DNA of 64,000 bases from Cliona cf. orientalis. Lineage: Eukaryota; Porifera; Demospongiae; Clionaida; Clionaidae. Position 1 is the first letter of the stretch. Every line of letters begins with the position of its first letter. The stretch covers positions 5,766,001-5,830,000 of the forward strand of contig OZ005704.1 in assembly GCA_963930775.1 (NCBI GenBank), in the 5' to 3' direction. This document shows positions 1 to 9,293 of the stretch, piece after piece. The translations under genes and the position numbers were made by a program. Below the pieces are notes generated by a model. It was not told the DNA's origin. It made no database searches and saw nothing but the letters and a program-made list of their open reading frames with translations.

Positions 1-1001
1 CCACACTGTGTACAGTTAATTTATGGTGGGAAATGTGAGCTCCGTGAGGGATCGATGGAGATTGTTTTAGTTACTAATACATCTTTGGAGTGACTGTCAC
101 AGTGTGCACACTAAAGCTTACTAAAGTTACTAGTGCTGTATCGGAACTTGTCACATCAACTCACACAACCGAAACAGGTTCAGATAGGTTATTGTTTTTC
201 TCAGCATCACTTTTAATAATACATGACAAAGTCTTTAAGAATAATATAGTTGAGAGAACCATAGTACTGTGACAGTAACAATGCATTAAAAAGGCATGAA
301 TGAATGCCTTGAATGTTCCAGAAACCCACACACATCTGCAGAGCAAGCTTTATTTAAGACCAGAAGTTGAATTGTATAGATCTTTGTCTTTGTCAAATGT
401 ATAGACTGGTCAGCGATTGAGGGGTGTGGCTAATCAGATCTATTTACTTGTGGGTCCTTATAGCTACTCAGTCTGATGATATAGACTAGATCTAGTACAT
501 ATCTATAGTTGGCTTTATCAATTATAGGCTAGGGTCACTCTTTCCTTCAGTAAAGTTTACAGTCTCAGAGACTGAGCTGTGATACAGCTATAGGTAACTG
601 GTTCTACACCATTTGCATGGTTTCAAATTGGAACACTCTTTCTTTTGTTGGAGAATGTGTCATCTGATCCCAAAGAGGGCAATCAAATTGCAATGGACTA
701 TCTTGTTGCTGATCTATGAGATCGATGGTCAAGGGATTCATCAATAACAGATGAGCTGCATTTAATGTCTACAGACCAAAATTAATAAGTCAGGGTGATA
801 AAGATAATTATAAGTATCAACAGTTGTTTCAGGAAAAGCGTGAATTTATTCAGATGAGGTGACAAAATAGCATACATGTAAACAAAGCTATGGATCGGAC
901 AATAATTATTAACGTTTACATTCAGCAAGGCCAGTAGCTAGTTATCAGCACAGTTTGAACAAAAGAAAAATTAATAGGTAAACAGCTAGCTTAGGTTTGC
1001 C
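1..1001. other. Non-coding upstream DNA
   Basis: No convincing exon, RNA gene or repeat is seen here. ORFs are all 60 codons or shorter and resemble nothing. The right end immediately precedes exon 1 of the arrestin-domain gene, so it probably holds that gene's promoter and 5' UTR; no clear TATA box could be assigned. Confidence 0.5.
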
Positions 1002-2198
1002 ATGGCAGTATCAGAAGCGCCAGAGATGAGAATGTTTTTAAACCAAAACCAAGGAGAAGAGGTAAACTAATTGGCTACAAACTCTGATCATAATCTTTTA
1101 TACCTTTGCACATAGTAAAATTTAATATAGCTATGCTATTTTTTGTGTGCATTATACATAGCTGCATGCTTCTCCACTATAATGCAGGTGTACTATCCCG
1201 GTCAGTCAGTGAGTGGATCGCTTCAGCTGGTATTGAAAGAGCCCAAGTGGTATCAATATGCAGCTGTGTCGCTGACAGGGAAGGGAAAAGTTAGCTGGAC
1301 TGAAAGTCACACTGTAAGACGTGGAAACTACAGAGTGCAACAGACAGAACGCTACTCCGACAAGAAAACATACGCTGACATGTTTATTGTTATTTGGGGC
1401 GACAAAAATGCATCTCAACCTGTAAAAGTTGATTCTGGAACTTCAAATTTTTCATTTCAATTCACCATCCCAGCTCACTGTCCACCTACATTTAATAGTA
1501 TTATTGGAAAGATTGGATATCAGCTTTTTGGCATCATAGCAAGCCAAGTGAAGGAATACAAGGTTGAAACGCCACTCATTATTCGTCCTCTAGTTGATCT
1601 TAATTCACAACCACACCTCTTGCAGCCGTTTAATGAGACAAAAACAAAGAATATTATGAAATGCTGCTGCTGTTGTGATACTGGTGAGGCTGAGGTGACC
1701 TTTAAAATGCCACGAACTGGATTTTGCCTAAAACAGGATCAGATTCCGATTGTGATCGAATGCATGAATGGAAGCTCTGAAGAAATTTCGTTAGACGTTG
1801 AAGTCTCCCAAATAACTACCTATAAAGCGAATGGTCACACAAGGATCGAGGTAAACAATGCAAATATTTTCTTTTGTAACATACCAGCATCAACGTTGAC
1901 ATCAGATACGAAATCAGCTAATCCAGATATCCCTAAGTCTATCATCCTTGGCTTTAAAAGCAAAATGATCGAAATATCCCATTTTATTGTCCTGTCAGTG
2001 AGCCGTGCTTCTTTATGCTCTTGGCCTTCAGATATCATTGAAATACCTGTGGTGATAGGTAATGTGCCATTTCGTAATGATGAGGCTAACACAGCACAGC
2101 CTCCCACTGTAGTGGCTGGATCTGGAGATGAACCAACGAATGCTTCTGAATCACCACAAACTCCACTTTCCATCGATATCCTGCCACAGGCTGATTAA
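1002..2198 (+). CDS. Arrestin-domain-containing protein (alpha-arrestin-like), 2 exons
   Basis: Proposed exons are 1002-1061 (ATG at 1002, 20 codons, donor GTAAAC) and 1188-2198 (acceptor ATGCAG, stop TAA). The join is phase 0 and gives 356 aa. The splice restores the arrestin N-terminal strand: MRMFLNQNQGEE joins VYYPGQSVSGSLQL, the usual start of the N-domain in ARRDC-type proteins. The middle has KCCCCCDTGE followed by a VTFKMPRTGFC strand, matching the Cys-containing linker into the C-domain, and the C-domain ends with IPVVIGNVPF. In this family such proteins act as cytosolic adaptors that bring membrane cargo to ubiquitin ligases or endocytosis. The 40-residue tail has no PPxY motif, so NEDD4-type ligase binding is not evident. 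A broken paralogue lies tail to tail 360 bp downstream. The fold assignment is firm; the cargo is unknown. Confidence 0.85.
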
Positions 2199-2400
2199 TA
2201 CCCTTCCTCTCAAGAATCTTTGGGACAATAATATATTATTATTCTCATGATTACTGGTAATTGGATAATGCATGATATTGTAACTTAGTGATAGCTATTA
2301 CACATGCTAGCTATAGGTCAGCTATAGATAGCTAGCTAGCTAATTCATCTTAGAGTAGTTGTGTCTTTGTGTGACCCTGAGGGCGGCTTAGACTTGCCCC

Positions 2401-2406
2401 AATAAA
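2401..2406 (+). promoter_or_regulatory. Candidate poly(A) signal AATAAA
   Basis: A canonical AATAAA hexamer lies about 200 bases after the stop codon of the arrestin-domain gene, before the convergent paralogue. It is the best candidate 3' end signal for that gene. Confidence 0.45.
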
Positions 2407-2557
2407 CATTAATATAAATTTCATACAGTGTTCACTCTGATAATTAAAACAGTTTTATAGCTTAATATTCACCACACATCATAAACAAAAAAAATTGGTA
2501 TCAAAAACAGCTACGATAAACCTGCAAGTTACATACAGTGCTATAATTTATCAGTTG

Positions 2558-3742
2558 TTACGCTTGAAATGGGACATTCCCAACAAATACGGGCATAGAC
2601 ACAGACTCATCAACGCCCCATGGAATGTTAGCAGTAACATAGAGCGTATCTTCCGCCTTCAAGAGGTCGCATTCTTCCATCGTTGGCAAGGCATCAAATG
2701 GGATTACAAAATTGTCTGCTTCCCATGTGTACTCTGAATAGGGATCAATCTCTGGGCTTGCAGCAGAGGCAATAGTATCGTATTTCTCTTTTGTGAATTC
2801 TCCAACATGATAGGTCCATTTTCTCTGGATGCTAGCACTCATATAGATGCCTCTACGTGAACTGCTATTCTGGACATTGACGGTCATTGGAAAATTCTTT
2901 CCAATGCAGGCACCAGTGCGCGGAACATCAACACTGAACTGCATTTCCCCGGCAGTACAGCAACAACACCCAACCTGCATGTGACGTGACTGATGGGAGG
3001 GCTACATAAAGTTGGGACGATTGCTGTCAGTGACCTTTCGCACTTTCAAAGGAATAGTAACCTTCGGATCAATGGTTAGGAGTTCACCCGTGACAATCTT
3101 TGCACACAGGGAGTAGCTACTCAATCGATGAATTACCAAGCCATTCAAATCCAGGTTTTGGGTACGAACTTTGGCACTTTTTTGGAAGAGTAAACTGAAA
3201 TGGAAAACTATAATTTCCTGGTCCAATCTTTCTCTCTGGTGATAGCCTCTGGTCCCATAAATCTAATGTCTTATCCACATACGTTTCAGTAGCTCTGTGC
3301 TCTCTTCTTTCACTTGTTCCGGTCGCCGGATTACTGATTAACTCATAAATTTCCACCACAGCGTGGCCAAACAGCCTTAATTCAACAAACTTGTATCGTT
3401 TTGCTTCTGAGAGTGAGAACTCGACCTGTCCAAGGATTTCTTGCCCGGAATAATAGAACTGCATCATAATTGAAATAATTGCATAGTGATAATCATTATA
3501 GAATTCAAGGATAATTTATTATGTATGGTCAGCTACTGGTATAATATTATCATTCAATACTACCTATCAGTAGCTGAAGAAGGTCCAAGGACCGAAACGT
3601 TCTAATGCTTACTACGTCCATGCTCAATAAGACCCTTTAATTATTTAGTAACGTAGTAATGAGGCTCTACTCAATTAATTATTATCAATACTACCTGTTG
3701 TCCTTCATCTCTGTTTAGAGTAATTTTGAAGCCCTTTGCCAT
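2558..3742 (-). pseudogene. Arrestin-domain paralogue with a frameshift and an in-frame stop
   Basis: Read on the minus strand, exon 1 is 3742-3695 (ATG, 16 codons, donor GTAGTA) and exon 2 runs 3458-2558 (acceptor GATGCAG, stop TAA). Exon 1 encodes MAKGFKITLNRDEGQQ and exon 2 opens with FYYSGQEILGQVEF, the same exon structure as the arrestin gene on the plus strand. Two lesions break it. Near 3118-3121 four extra bases (TAGC or equivalent) shift the frame between WLGNSSIE and YSLCAKIV. At about 3002-3004 an in-frame TAG separates NRPNFM from the GCCCCTAGEMQF linker. Removing four bases makes the length a multiple of three. The C-domain to VFVGNVPFQA is open. It is either a recent pseudogene or a gene with two assembly errors; the pseudogene reading is favoured because there are two independent lesions of different kinds. 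Confidence 0.75.
3574..3618 (+). other. Hammerhead-ribozyme-like core motif (candidate)
   Basis: The order CTGAAGA, a short hairpin (AGGTCC AA GGACC), then GAAACGT and, 13 bases on, ACGTC fits the conserved hammerhead core: CUGANGA, stem II, GAAA, and a short stem III (ACGT with ACGT) ending before a UC cleavage site. Stem I pairing is poor, so activity is uncertain. It lies in the intron of the broken arrestin paralogue. Such motifs are known from Penelope-like retroelements, and this may be a relic of one. Confidence 0.35.
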
Positions 3743-3933
3743 CAGTCTATTCAGTGCTGAGCTAAGTCAATTCTTTCAAGGATATTCAACCATAGACTTT
3801 CTAAAGAATTGTTTATGCACAGGAGGCACTGGTAAGCTGAAGCTTACATTTTAATATAGTCTCGGAAGCCCGCATGCATGATGAACCAATTGCAACCAGG
3901 ACTTTCAAGGTCTAGCTCGGTCAGGGTTTAGGT

Positions 3934-4816
3934 TAGTCTCGCGGCGCCGCCCCTTCACAAGAGGAGGAAGGGTCTGGTACGGCGCCGTTACCCAAGTTGT
4001 TCTGCTGGAATGCAATTAACATCACGCGTGGTGACGATTTTTTACGCACCGCCACGCAGTGCGGCGAGGAGTTAACCGCACAGAATGTGCCGCAATTATT
4101 CAAGTTTACCACGTGGCATGCGGCGATTTTTTATGTACATGTATATAGCTACCATTTTTTGACACAGTGTGCCTCATCGATCACCAAAGCAACAAGTCTA
4201 CTAGCATAAGGTTGCTCTCGAAGCATGTGCCTCAGGACTGAACAACACCAGCTGATATGCACCCCCAGTGACAGAAGCTTTCTTATCCATGTCACTTTCA
4301 CAATCAATAAAGGCAGCTTTGATACCTTTGGTACTGTAAGACGCCACCTGGTCTTCCATCAGGGCTATGAGAGGAGAAATAACAACCACTATAGCTTTAC
4401 CACCACCAGACTCGACTGCTAACACGAGAGGAAGGAGCATGCGCATGTAGCACAAGCTCTTCCCAAAGCCAGTAGGCAAAGATACAAACACATCTCTCCC
4501 TTCTACGAAAGTACACAAATTGTTCACTTGTTCATCTTTCAGCTGGTCATAGCCTACTGACACACCGGCTTTCCTCACAGCTTCAGCGATATCCATGCCG
4601 ACGTTCCTAGGTAGCTTTGTGTGTGCACACGTATACACTATCGTGGTACCAGCGTGGTTGTGGTTACGATGGAGCAAATTGCATACCGCGGTGAAGCGGT
4701 AGCCACAACTTATGAATATTCATGTTCCCCAGGATTTCTGGGGAACAGAACAACTCGGGTAACGGCGCCGTACCAGACCCTTCCTCCTCTTGTGAAGGGG
4801 CGGCGCCGCGAGACTA
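3934..4816. mobile_element. 883-bp TIR DNA element carrying a RecQ fragment
   Basis: Terminal inverted repeats of about 71 bp (3934-4004 and 4746-4816) match with one difference. Both begin TAGTCTCGCGGCGCCGCC inward. The element is flanked by a perfect 9-bp direct repeat GGTTTAGGT (3925-3933 and 4817-4825), the expected target-site duplication. The interior holds a RecQ-type helicase fragment on the minus strand and no recognisable transposase. Nine-base duplications are typical of Mutator-like elements, but the superfamily is not proven. Two related elements with the same terminal TAGTCTC and 9-bp duplications lie at 48,344-49,627. Confidence 0.85.
4149..4677 (-). pseudogene. RecQ-family helicase fragment (motifs 0, I, Ia and II)
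   Basis: On the minus strand the first frame reads GYDQLKDEQ (motif 0-like), SLPTGFGKSLCY (Walker A, motif I) and VVISPLIALMEDQV (motif Ia), as in RecQ superfamily-2 helicases. After QLVLFSPEA a one-base shift moves to another frame that continues RLVALVIDEAHCVKKW, the DEAH box (motif II), and then stops. Motifs III to VI, the RQC and the HRDC domains are missing. The fragment lies wholly between the TIRs of the 883-bp element, so it is cargo or a decayed remnant of that element's own gene. The coding potential is clear; it cannot make a working helicase. Confidence 0.8.
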
Positions 4817-5078
4817 GGTTTAGGTCGTGGCCGGTCAATCGACGATAAGGAGTACGCTGTTGATCACGTATAATATAGCAATAATTATTATTGTAGTTGA
4901 CCTCGCACGTGAAACCCAGCACAATGATGATCGAATCATGAATGCGCTCAATAGCTGACCTTACTTTGAACAACAATGCGCATGCGCAAATTGTGCAGCA
5001 CGTGTTATCGACACGAGCATGGCATGCGCAAATGCTCTTCCTCTGCTCAGCCCGCAATCCGAACTGTAGCAGCATTTA

Positions 5079-5473
5079 TTACCCCGCGCGCATGCGCAAG
5101 GGGTAATGTGATCGGTTTTGTCTGTCGTCTGTCGTCTGTCTGTCTGTCTGTCTGTCTGTCGTCTGTCGTTAGCACAAAAATCGCCAGATCTGGAGATCTA
5201 GGCATCTGAGCGACTCATAAATGCAACGTATCCGTAAATATCGCCGAAAAATTGGCTTCAGTATGCTTCGAATCGTTTGGCAAGGCCCACGAGCGTTGCA
5301 AATACTGCGTTTTGTTGGCCACGCCTATATGTACACTACCCACCATGTGCTCTCTGCTCATGCGCACAACCCGACACAATGTGTCGGTAAAGGTCGTCAA
5401 CAGGCTGCTAGCTCTCTGACCACAGATATATGCTCTGACATCAATGCTGCAGCGCGCGTATAGAGCTCTAGTT
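5079..5473. repeat. Dispersed repeat family D, copy 1
   Basis: Starts TTACCCCGCGCGCATGCGC and ends near GCGCGCGTATAGAGCTCTAG. The same ends and interior words (AGCACAAAAATCGCCAGATC; CTTCGAAT; GGTAAAGGTCGTCAA) recur at 14,697 and 22,077. Inner ends form a short inverted repeat (TACCCCGCGCGC). It contains a (CTGT)n microsatellite at about 5121-5165. No protein is encoded; it is probably a non-autonomous DNA element. Confidence 0.7.
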
Positions 5474-5626
5474 TACGTAATAGATATGCATAAATCTCAC
5501 TCCGGAAGCCATAATGTCATGAAAACCGCTCATACAATATCATTTCCATGAAAGGAAACATTGGTGAATCAATGGCTTCCCAATCAAGGAGAGACGGCAT
5601 ATATGTAGCTACAGTGTCAAATTATT

Positions 5627-8600
5627 ATGAAGCCAATTCCAGCTGTAAGTCTGCCTTTTCTCTACACACTACTTCTTGGAACTTGGAGCCAACGAAGCTA
5701 TGCAGTCAGAATCTATCCCTTCAAAATGGATCCCAAGGAACATCCGGACTATGAGAGGTATGCCGTGCCACACCCTTCCTTTGACGTATTTGACCCTCTA
5801 CCTCAGTTTGCCACACTCAGGGACATTAGCACTGCAGATCAGCACCTAGATAAGTACACTGAGCTCATTGAGAATTTTTGCCTCAACCTAAACACCACTC
5901 TGGGTCATGTGATATGGCCAAGGGGTCCAGGTTTCATGTTTGCAGATAACTATAAAGATTTCATCGATTTTATTCAAGAAAAGGGACTGTACGTTACCAG
6001 TGTGCATGGTTTCTCTCCAGTGGTGGCAGGATTTCACCCTCCAAAGGAGGTGCTGGACTATCTTGAAGAGAAGCTGGGGGCCAAGTGGTTTGGAATGGCC
6101 AATGGGGAACAAGATGGTCACTATTTCGGCGGATTTGCTCGTGAGGAATTGCCACTAAACAAGCGACCACTGGATCAATATCTTAACTTCAGAGAGTATT
6201 TTCATGGCATGGAGACGATCCTTGGACCTAAGGTGACAACTCTGCTAAGCAGTACCTACCCCCACCATCAGCTGAAGACTGGACTATACACATTAGCTGG
6301 AGCTGAAACTTCTCAACATGGACCCAATGCTCAGCTGAGGTATGCTTTTATCCGTGGAGCTGGAAAACAGTATGGAGTGATATGGTTTGGAAATGTGTCC
6401 GTTTATAATAGATTTGGACATAAGAAATATACGACTCCCACAGGAACAGTAACATCTAGTGAAAGTACAGATAAGCAAAGCTTAAGACACAACAAAACCG
6501 AACCAAAAAGACAAAAGGGCACACGATTGGCAAAGATAGTATCAGAAGTAAGCCTTCAGTGTGTTCAAAATGTGACTATGCCAGGTTATGGGACAGATAA
6601 GCTAGGAGATCCCTTTGGACCAACTTGTGGCACATCTCTTAATCTTATGAAAAGATTAATGTATGCTCAGATGCTCTACAACAGTGGCTATGTTAGCTTT
6701 GAAGACGACTGGTTCTACGAAGATCAAAACAATACTCTTTCGCCGATTGGCCTAATTCAACACCATGGCTTTCTATGGACTCAAGGAATGCCTCTCCTGG
6801 CTGAAGGTGTCCATGTTCCAACCATTGCCTTCTACCTCGACTTTCTAAGTGGCTGGACAGCTCCGAGATTGAAACGAGCCATCTTTCGCACATGGAATAA
6901 CCTCCCCTACACAGCTGGTGACTATCTTATTGATGGCCTCTTTAGAGAGGTCTACCCACACTATCAAGATGCCTCGTTCTTCCACGATGAGACTGGTGTA
7001 AGTTCACCCACTCCCTATGGTGACTTAGTTGATGTTCTACTCAGTGATGCTCCAAGCTGGATTCTGAAGCAGTACGATACTGTCGTTATTGCTGGTGAGA
7101 TTAGTGGAGGGCTAGAAGTGGAGATGAATCTGATAGAGTACGTAGAAAGTGGTGGACACTTGGTCATCACTGTAGGAAATCTGGTTAAATTCCATGAAGG
7201 CGCTTTCAATGTGACTTCGAATATGAACTGCCACCCCATACCAGCAGGCAGTGAGATTGCATTTATTGAAGAAGCCAATTTTGTTGAAAGCTATAATATG
7301 ACTATCTGTGATTTGAATGTTCAGTTACCAACATCTGATTACTCTCTCATAGCAAAGCTACTAAATAATGATCCACTCATTGTCCGCATTCCTTTTCAAG
7401 GCAATGACAATGGTGGCACAGTGACCATCTTTGCTACACCTTTTGCCATCTCTTCATACCAGGTAGCCACGCCTACCAGCGAGGTGGACATTACTCTCCC
7501 CTCTCCCTACCCACTACTGGATCATTCAAGAAAGATGTTCAACTACATTCTTGGCAATGCATCCATCTTCTACAGTGAGTCCAACTTGACGCTAGTGCAC
7601 ATGTTACTCAATAGCAGTATAGATGAGTTCCTCGTACTCATATCAAATCCAGAGCTGAAAGAGCAGCCACTGAAATGGGGTTCCTATAGTAGGGATATGG
7701 AAATAGTTCAAGAAATACAGCTGGATCAATCAGAAAAGGGAGCTGTAGGGTATCTACCAGATGGCTATGAGGATACCGACATCGGCAAAAGTACCAATAC
7801 AGCTATAGCAGGTGGAGACACAAGACTCTTTAGAGTGCGAGTGAAATGGACAGAAGGACCATCGGATTTCAAGTACATACCTAAAATCAATCCAAAGCCA
7901 AGACCAAAAGGAATTGGTCTCCATCTCAGACATCTGGAACACTCCATTAGGTACGAGATCCTAAAACGACCAACCTTCTTTCAGCACTATGACTCGATAG
8001 TCGTGGACTACAATTATCTCATTTCTAAAGACAATGCTTTTCTAGTGGATGATGGGCAGTGGTTGTCTCAACAGAGTGTCACAGTCTATGTGGATGCCAG
8101 TCCCTCAATAAATCTATTTCCAACGTTGCGATTTCTAACAGATGATCCCGCTACCTACAACAAGACAGTGTCCTTCCTGGCAAGCTTAATGCATAAAATG
8201 AACACTTTAGGATCACATGATCTCATCATTTCATTACATAACTTTCCAGGGGATGAATCTACAGACCAGTCTCGTAGGGACTTCAATGCAACCATCCACT
8301 ACCTCAATAATCTTGGTACTCAACTCAACATTACGCTACACATGCTTGATACTCCAAAAAATCCCTATTCACTAATGCCCCTGACTAGATGGTTGGATGA
8401 AAATAATCTCTCCACGATAAAAATTGTTCTGAATTTAGCACTTTTAGTTAACTATGGCAACAGCTACAAGTATGACAGTGTCATCCAATCACAGTCTAGC
8501 CTTCTCTATGTTACAGCTCCCGGTTGGGACTCATATGGAACAAGTTACGGCAACAATGTACCCATCATTAATGTCAACGATTCAACCCAAGAGGCGGTTG

Positions 8601-8869
8601 GTAAGATGCTACTACATGTGTGCACACTAAGGCAATGTCCATACGATTCCAAACATTTAGAATCGCATCACCCTAAACGGCAATGGCACACGTTACACAA
8701 GATGAGAACAACTCTTCTAAAAGAGCACACAAAAAGTGAACAAAAATTTGCTGGCACATTCTACCCGCTGATAATGGATTCAGTGTACTCTAATCCAGAT
8801 GAGGAGTTTGCAGATGTACATTTTGTTGAATCTCTGTTATTATCAAAGAGCTTGTTGAGTGCTGTGTAG
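5627..8869 (+). CDS. Large secreted glycoside-hydrolase-like protein (1,080 aa, single long exon)
   Basis: An uninterrupted ORF of 1,080 codons. Residues 1-26 form a signal peptide (hydrophobic PFLYTLLLG, likely cut near SYA), so the protein is secreted or lumenal. There are many N-X-S/T sites. Residues of about 30-430 read like a TIM-barrel glycosidase (HVIWPRGPGF, YVTSVHGFSPV, YVSFEDDWFYEDQN, where acidic residues sit at a strand end). Residues of about 470-540 (ILKQYDTVVIAGEISGGLE, then YVESGGHLVITVGN) resemble the glutamine-amidotransferase-like domain that follows the barrel in some glycosidases. The C-terminal third (KGIGLHLRHLEHSIRYEILK, LIISLHNFP, IVLNLALLVNYG) may be a second barrel-like domain. 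No transmembrane anchor is seen at the C-terminus. Substrate and exact family are not recognised; a catalytic role is inference. ATG at 5627 is chosen because it gives the signal peptide; an upstream non-coding exon is possible. Confidence 0.75.
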   Translation: MKPIPAVSLPFLYTLLLGTWSQRSYAVRIYPFKMDPKEHPDYERYAVPHPSFDVFDPLPQFATLRDISTADQHLDKYTELIENFCLNLNTTLGHVIWPRGPGFMFADNYKDFIDFIQEKGLYVTSVHGFSPVVAGFHPPKEVLDYLEEKLGAKWFGMANGEQDGHYFGGFAREELPLNKRPLDQYLNFREYFHGMETILGPKVTTLLSSTYPHHQLKTGLYTLAGAETSQHGPNAQLRYAFIRGAGKQYGVIWFGNVSVYNRFGHKKYTTPTGTVTSSESTDKQSLRHNKTEPKRQKGTRLAKIVSEVSLQCVQNVTMPGYGTDKLGDPFGPTCGTSLNLMKRLMYAQMLYNSGYVSFEDDWFYEDQNNTLSPIGLIQHHGFLWTQGMPLLAEGVHVPTIAFYLDFLSGWTAPRLKRAIFRTWNNLPYTAGDYLIDGLFREVYPHYQDASFFHDETGVSSPTPYGDLVDVLLSDAPSWILKQYDTVVIAGEISGGLEVEMNLIEYVESGGHLVITVGNLVKFHEGAFNVTSNMNCHPIPAGSEIAFIEEANFVESYNMTICDLNVQLPTSDYSLIAKLLNNDPLIVRIPFQGNDNGGTVTIFATPFAISSYQVATPTSEVDITLPSPYPLLDHSRKMFNYILGNASIFYSESNLTLVHMLLNSSIDEFLVLISNPELKEQPLKWGSYSRDMEIVQEIQLDQSEKGAVGYLPDGYEDTDIGKSTNTAIAGGDTRLFRVRVKWTEGPSDFKYIPKINPKPRPKGIGLHLRHLEHSIRYEILKRPTFFQHYDSIVVDYNYLISKDNAFLVDDGQWLSQQSVTVYVDASPSINLFPTLRFLTDDPATYNKTVSFLASLMHKMNTLGSHDLIISLHNFPGDESTDQSRRDFNATIHYLNNLGTQLNITLHMLDTPKNPYSLMPLTRWLDENNLSTIKIVLNLALLVNYGNSYKYDSVIQSQSSLLYVTAPGWDSYGTSYGNNVPIINVNDSTQEAVGKMLLHVCTLRQCPYDSKHLESHHPKRQWHTLHKMRTTLLKEHTKSEQKFAGTFYPLIMDSVYSNPDEEFADVHFVESLLLSKSLLSAV

Positions 8870-9293
8870 TATAATACTAACACACTAACAAAGTCAATGA
8901 TACTGTGTACAGTCTGTACTAGCAGAATGAATACTATTATTATTAAATTTTGTGTATGTGCCAATATTAAAGCAAGGCTACAACAATATCATTGTACAAT
9001 ATCAATTTAGCCCTATAGGCTCATGTTTTGTTTCAAGATATTACATGTGACATGATTTGCTATTGATAGACAATTACAGTGAAATAGACAAGTTTTCATC
9101 ATGGGCCTCATGCATATTGGTCAACCTATGCTTTGGGGAAATACATTAATTTTATGTATTTGTATGAAGATCCTCATGATGAATATGAGTACTTGTGACT
9201 ACATGTAATTCATAATAGTATACAAGTTATGTTCAGAGAAGTCATAAGAGCAAACTTGATAATGTGCTGCTAATCCTGTAGCTATAATTATTT
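8870..9293. other. Intergenic spacer
   Basis: AT-rich DNA between the glycosidase-like gene and the Frizzled-like gene. No exon or repeat recognised. It should hold the 3' end of the first gene and the promoter of the second. Confidence 0.5.

Noticed and set aside
1851-1887. A short intron (GTAAAC...CCAG) in exon 2 of the arrestin gene
   Set aside because: It is 37 bases long; removing it would break the frame, which is otherwise open to the end of the domain.
5121-5170. CRISPR-like repeat (TGTC units)
   Set aside because: A plain tetranucleotide microsatellite within repeat family D; no spacer structure anywhere in the window.
5548-5754. An upstream 68-codon ORF before the large secreted protein
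   Set aside because: It overlaps the long ORF in another frame and lacks any recognisable feature; the ATG at 5,627 gives a signal peptide.
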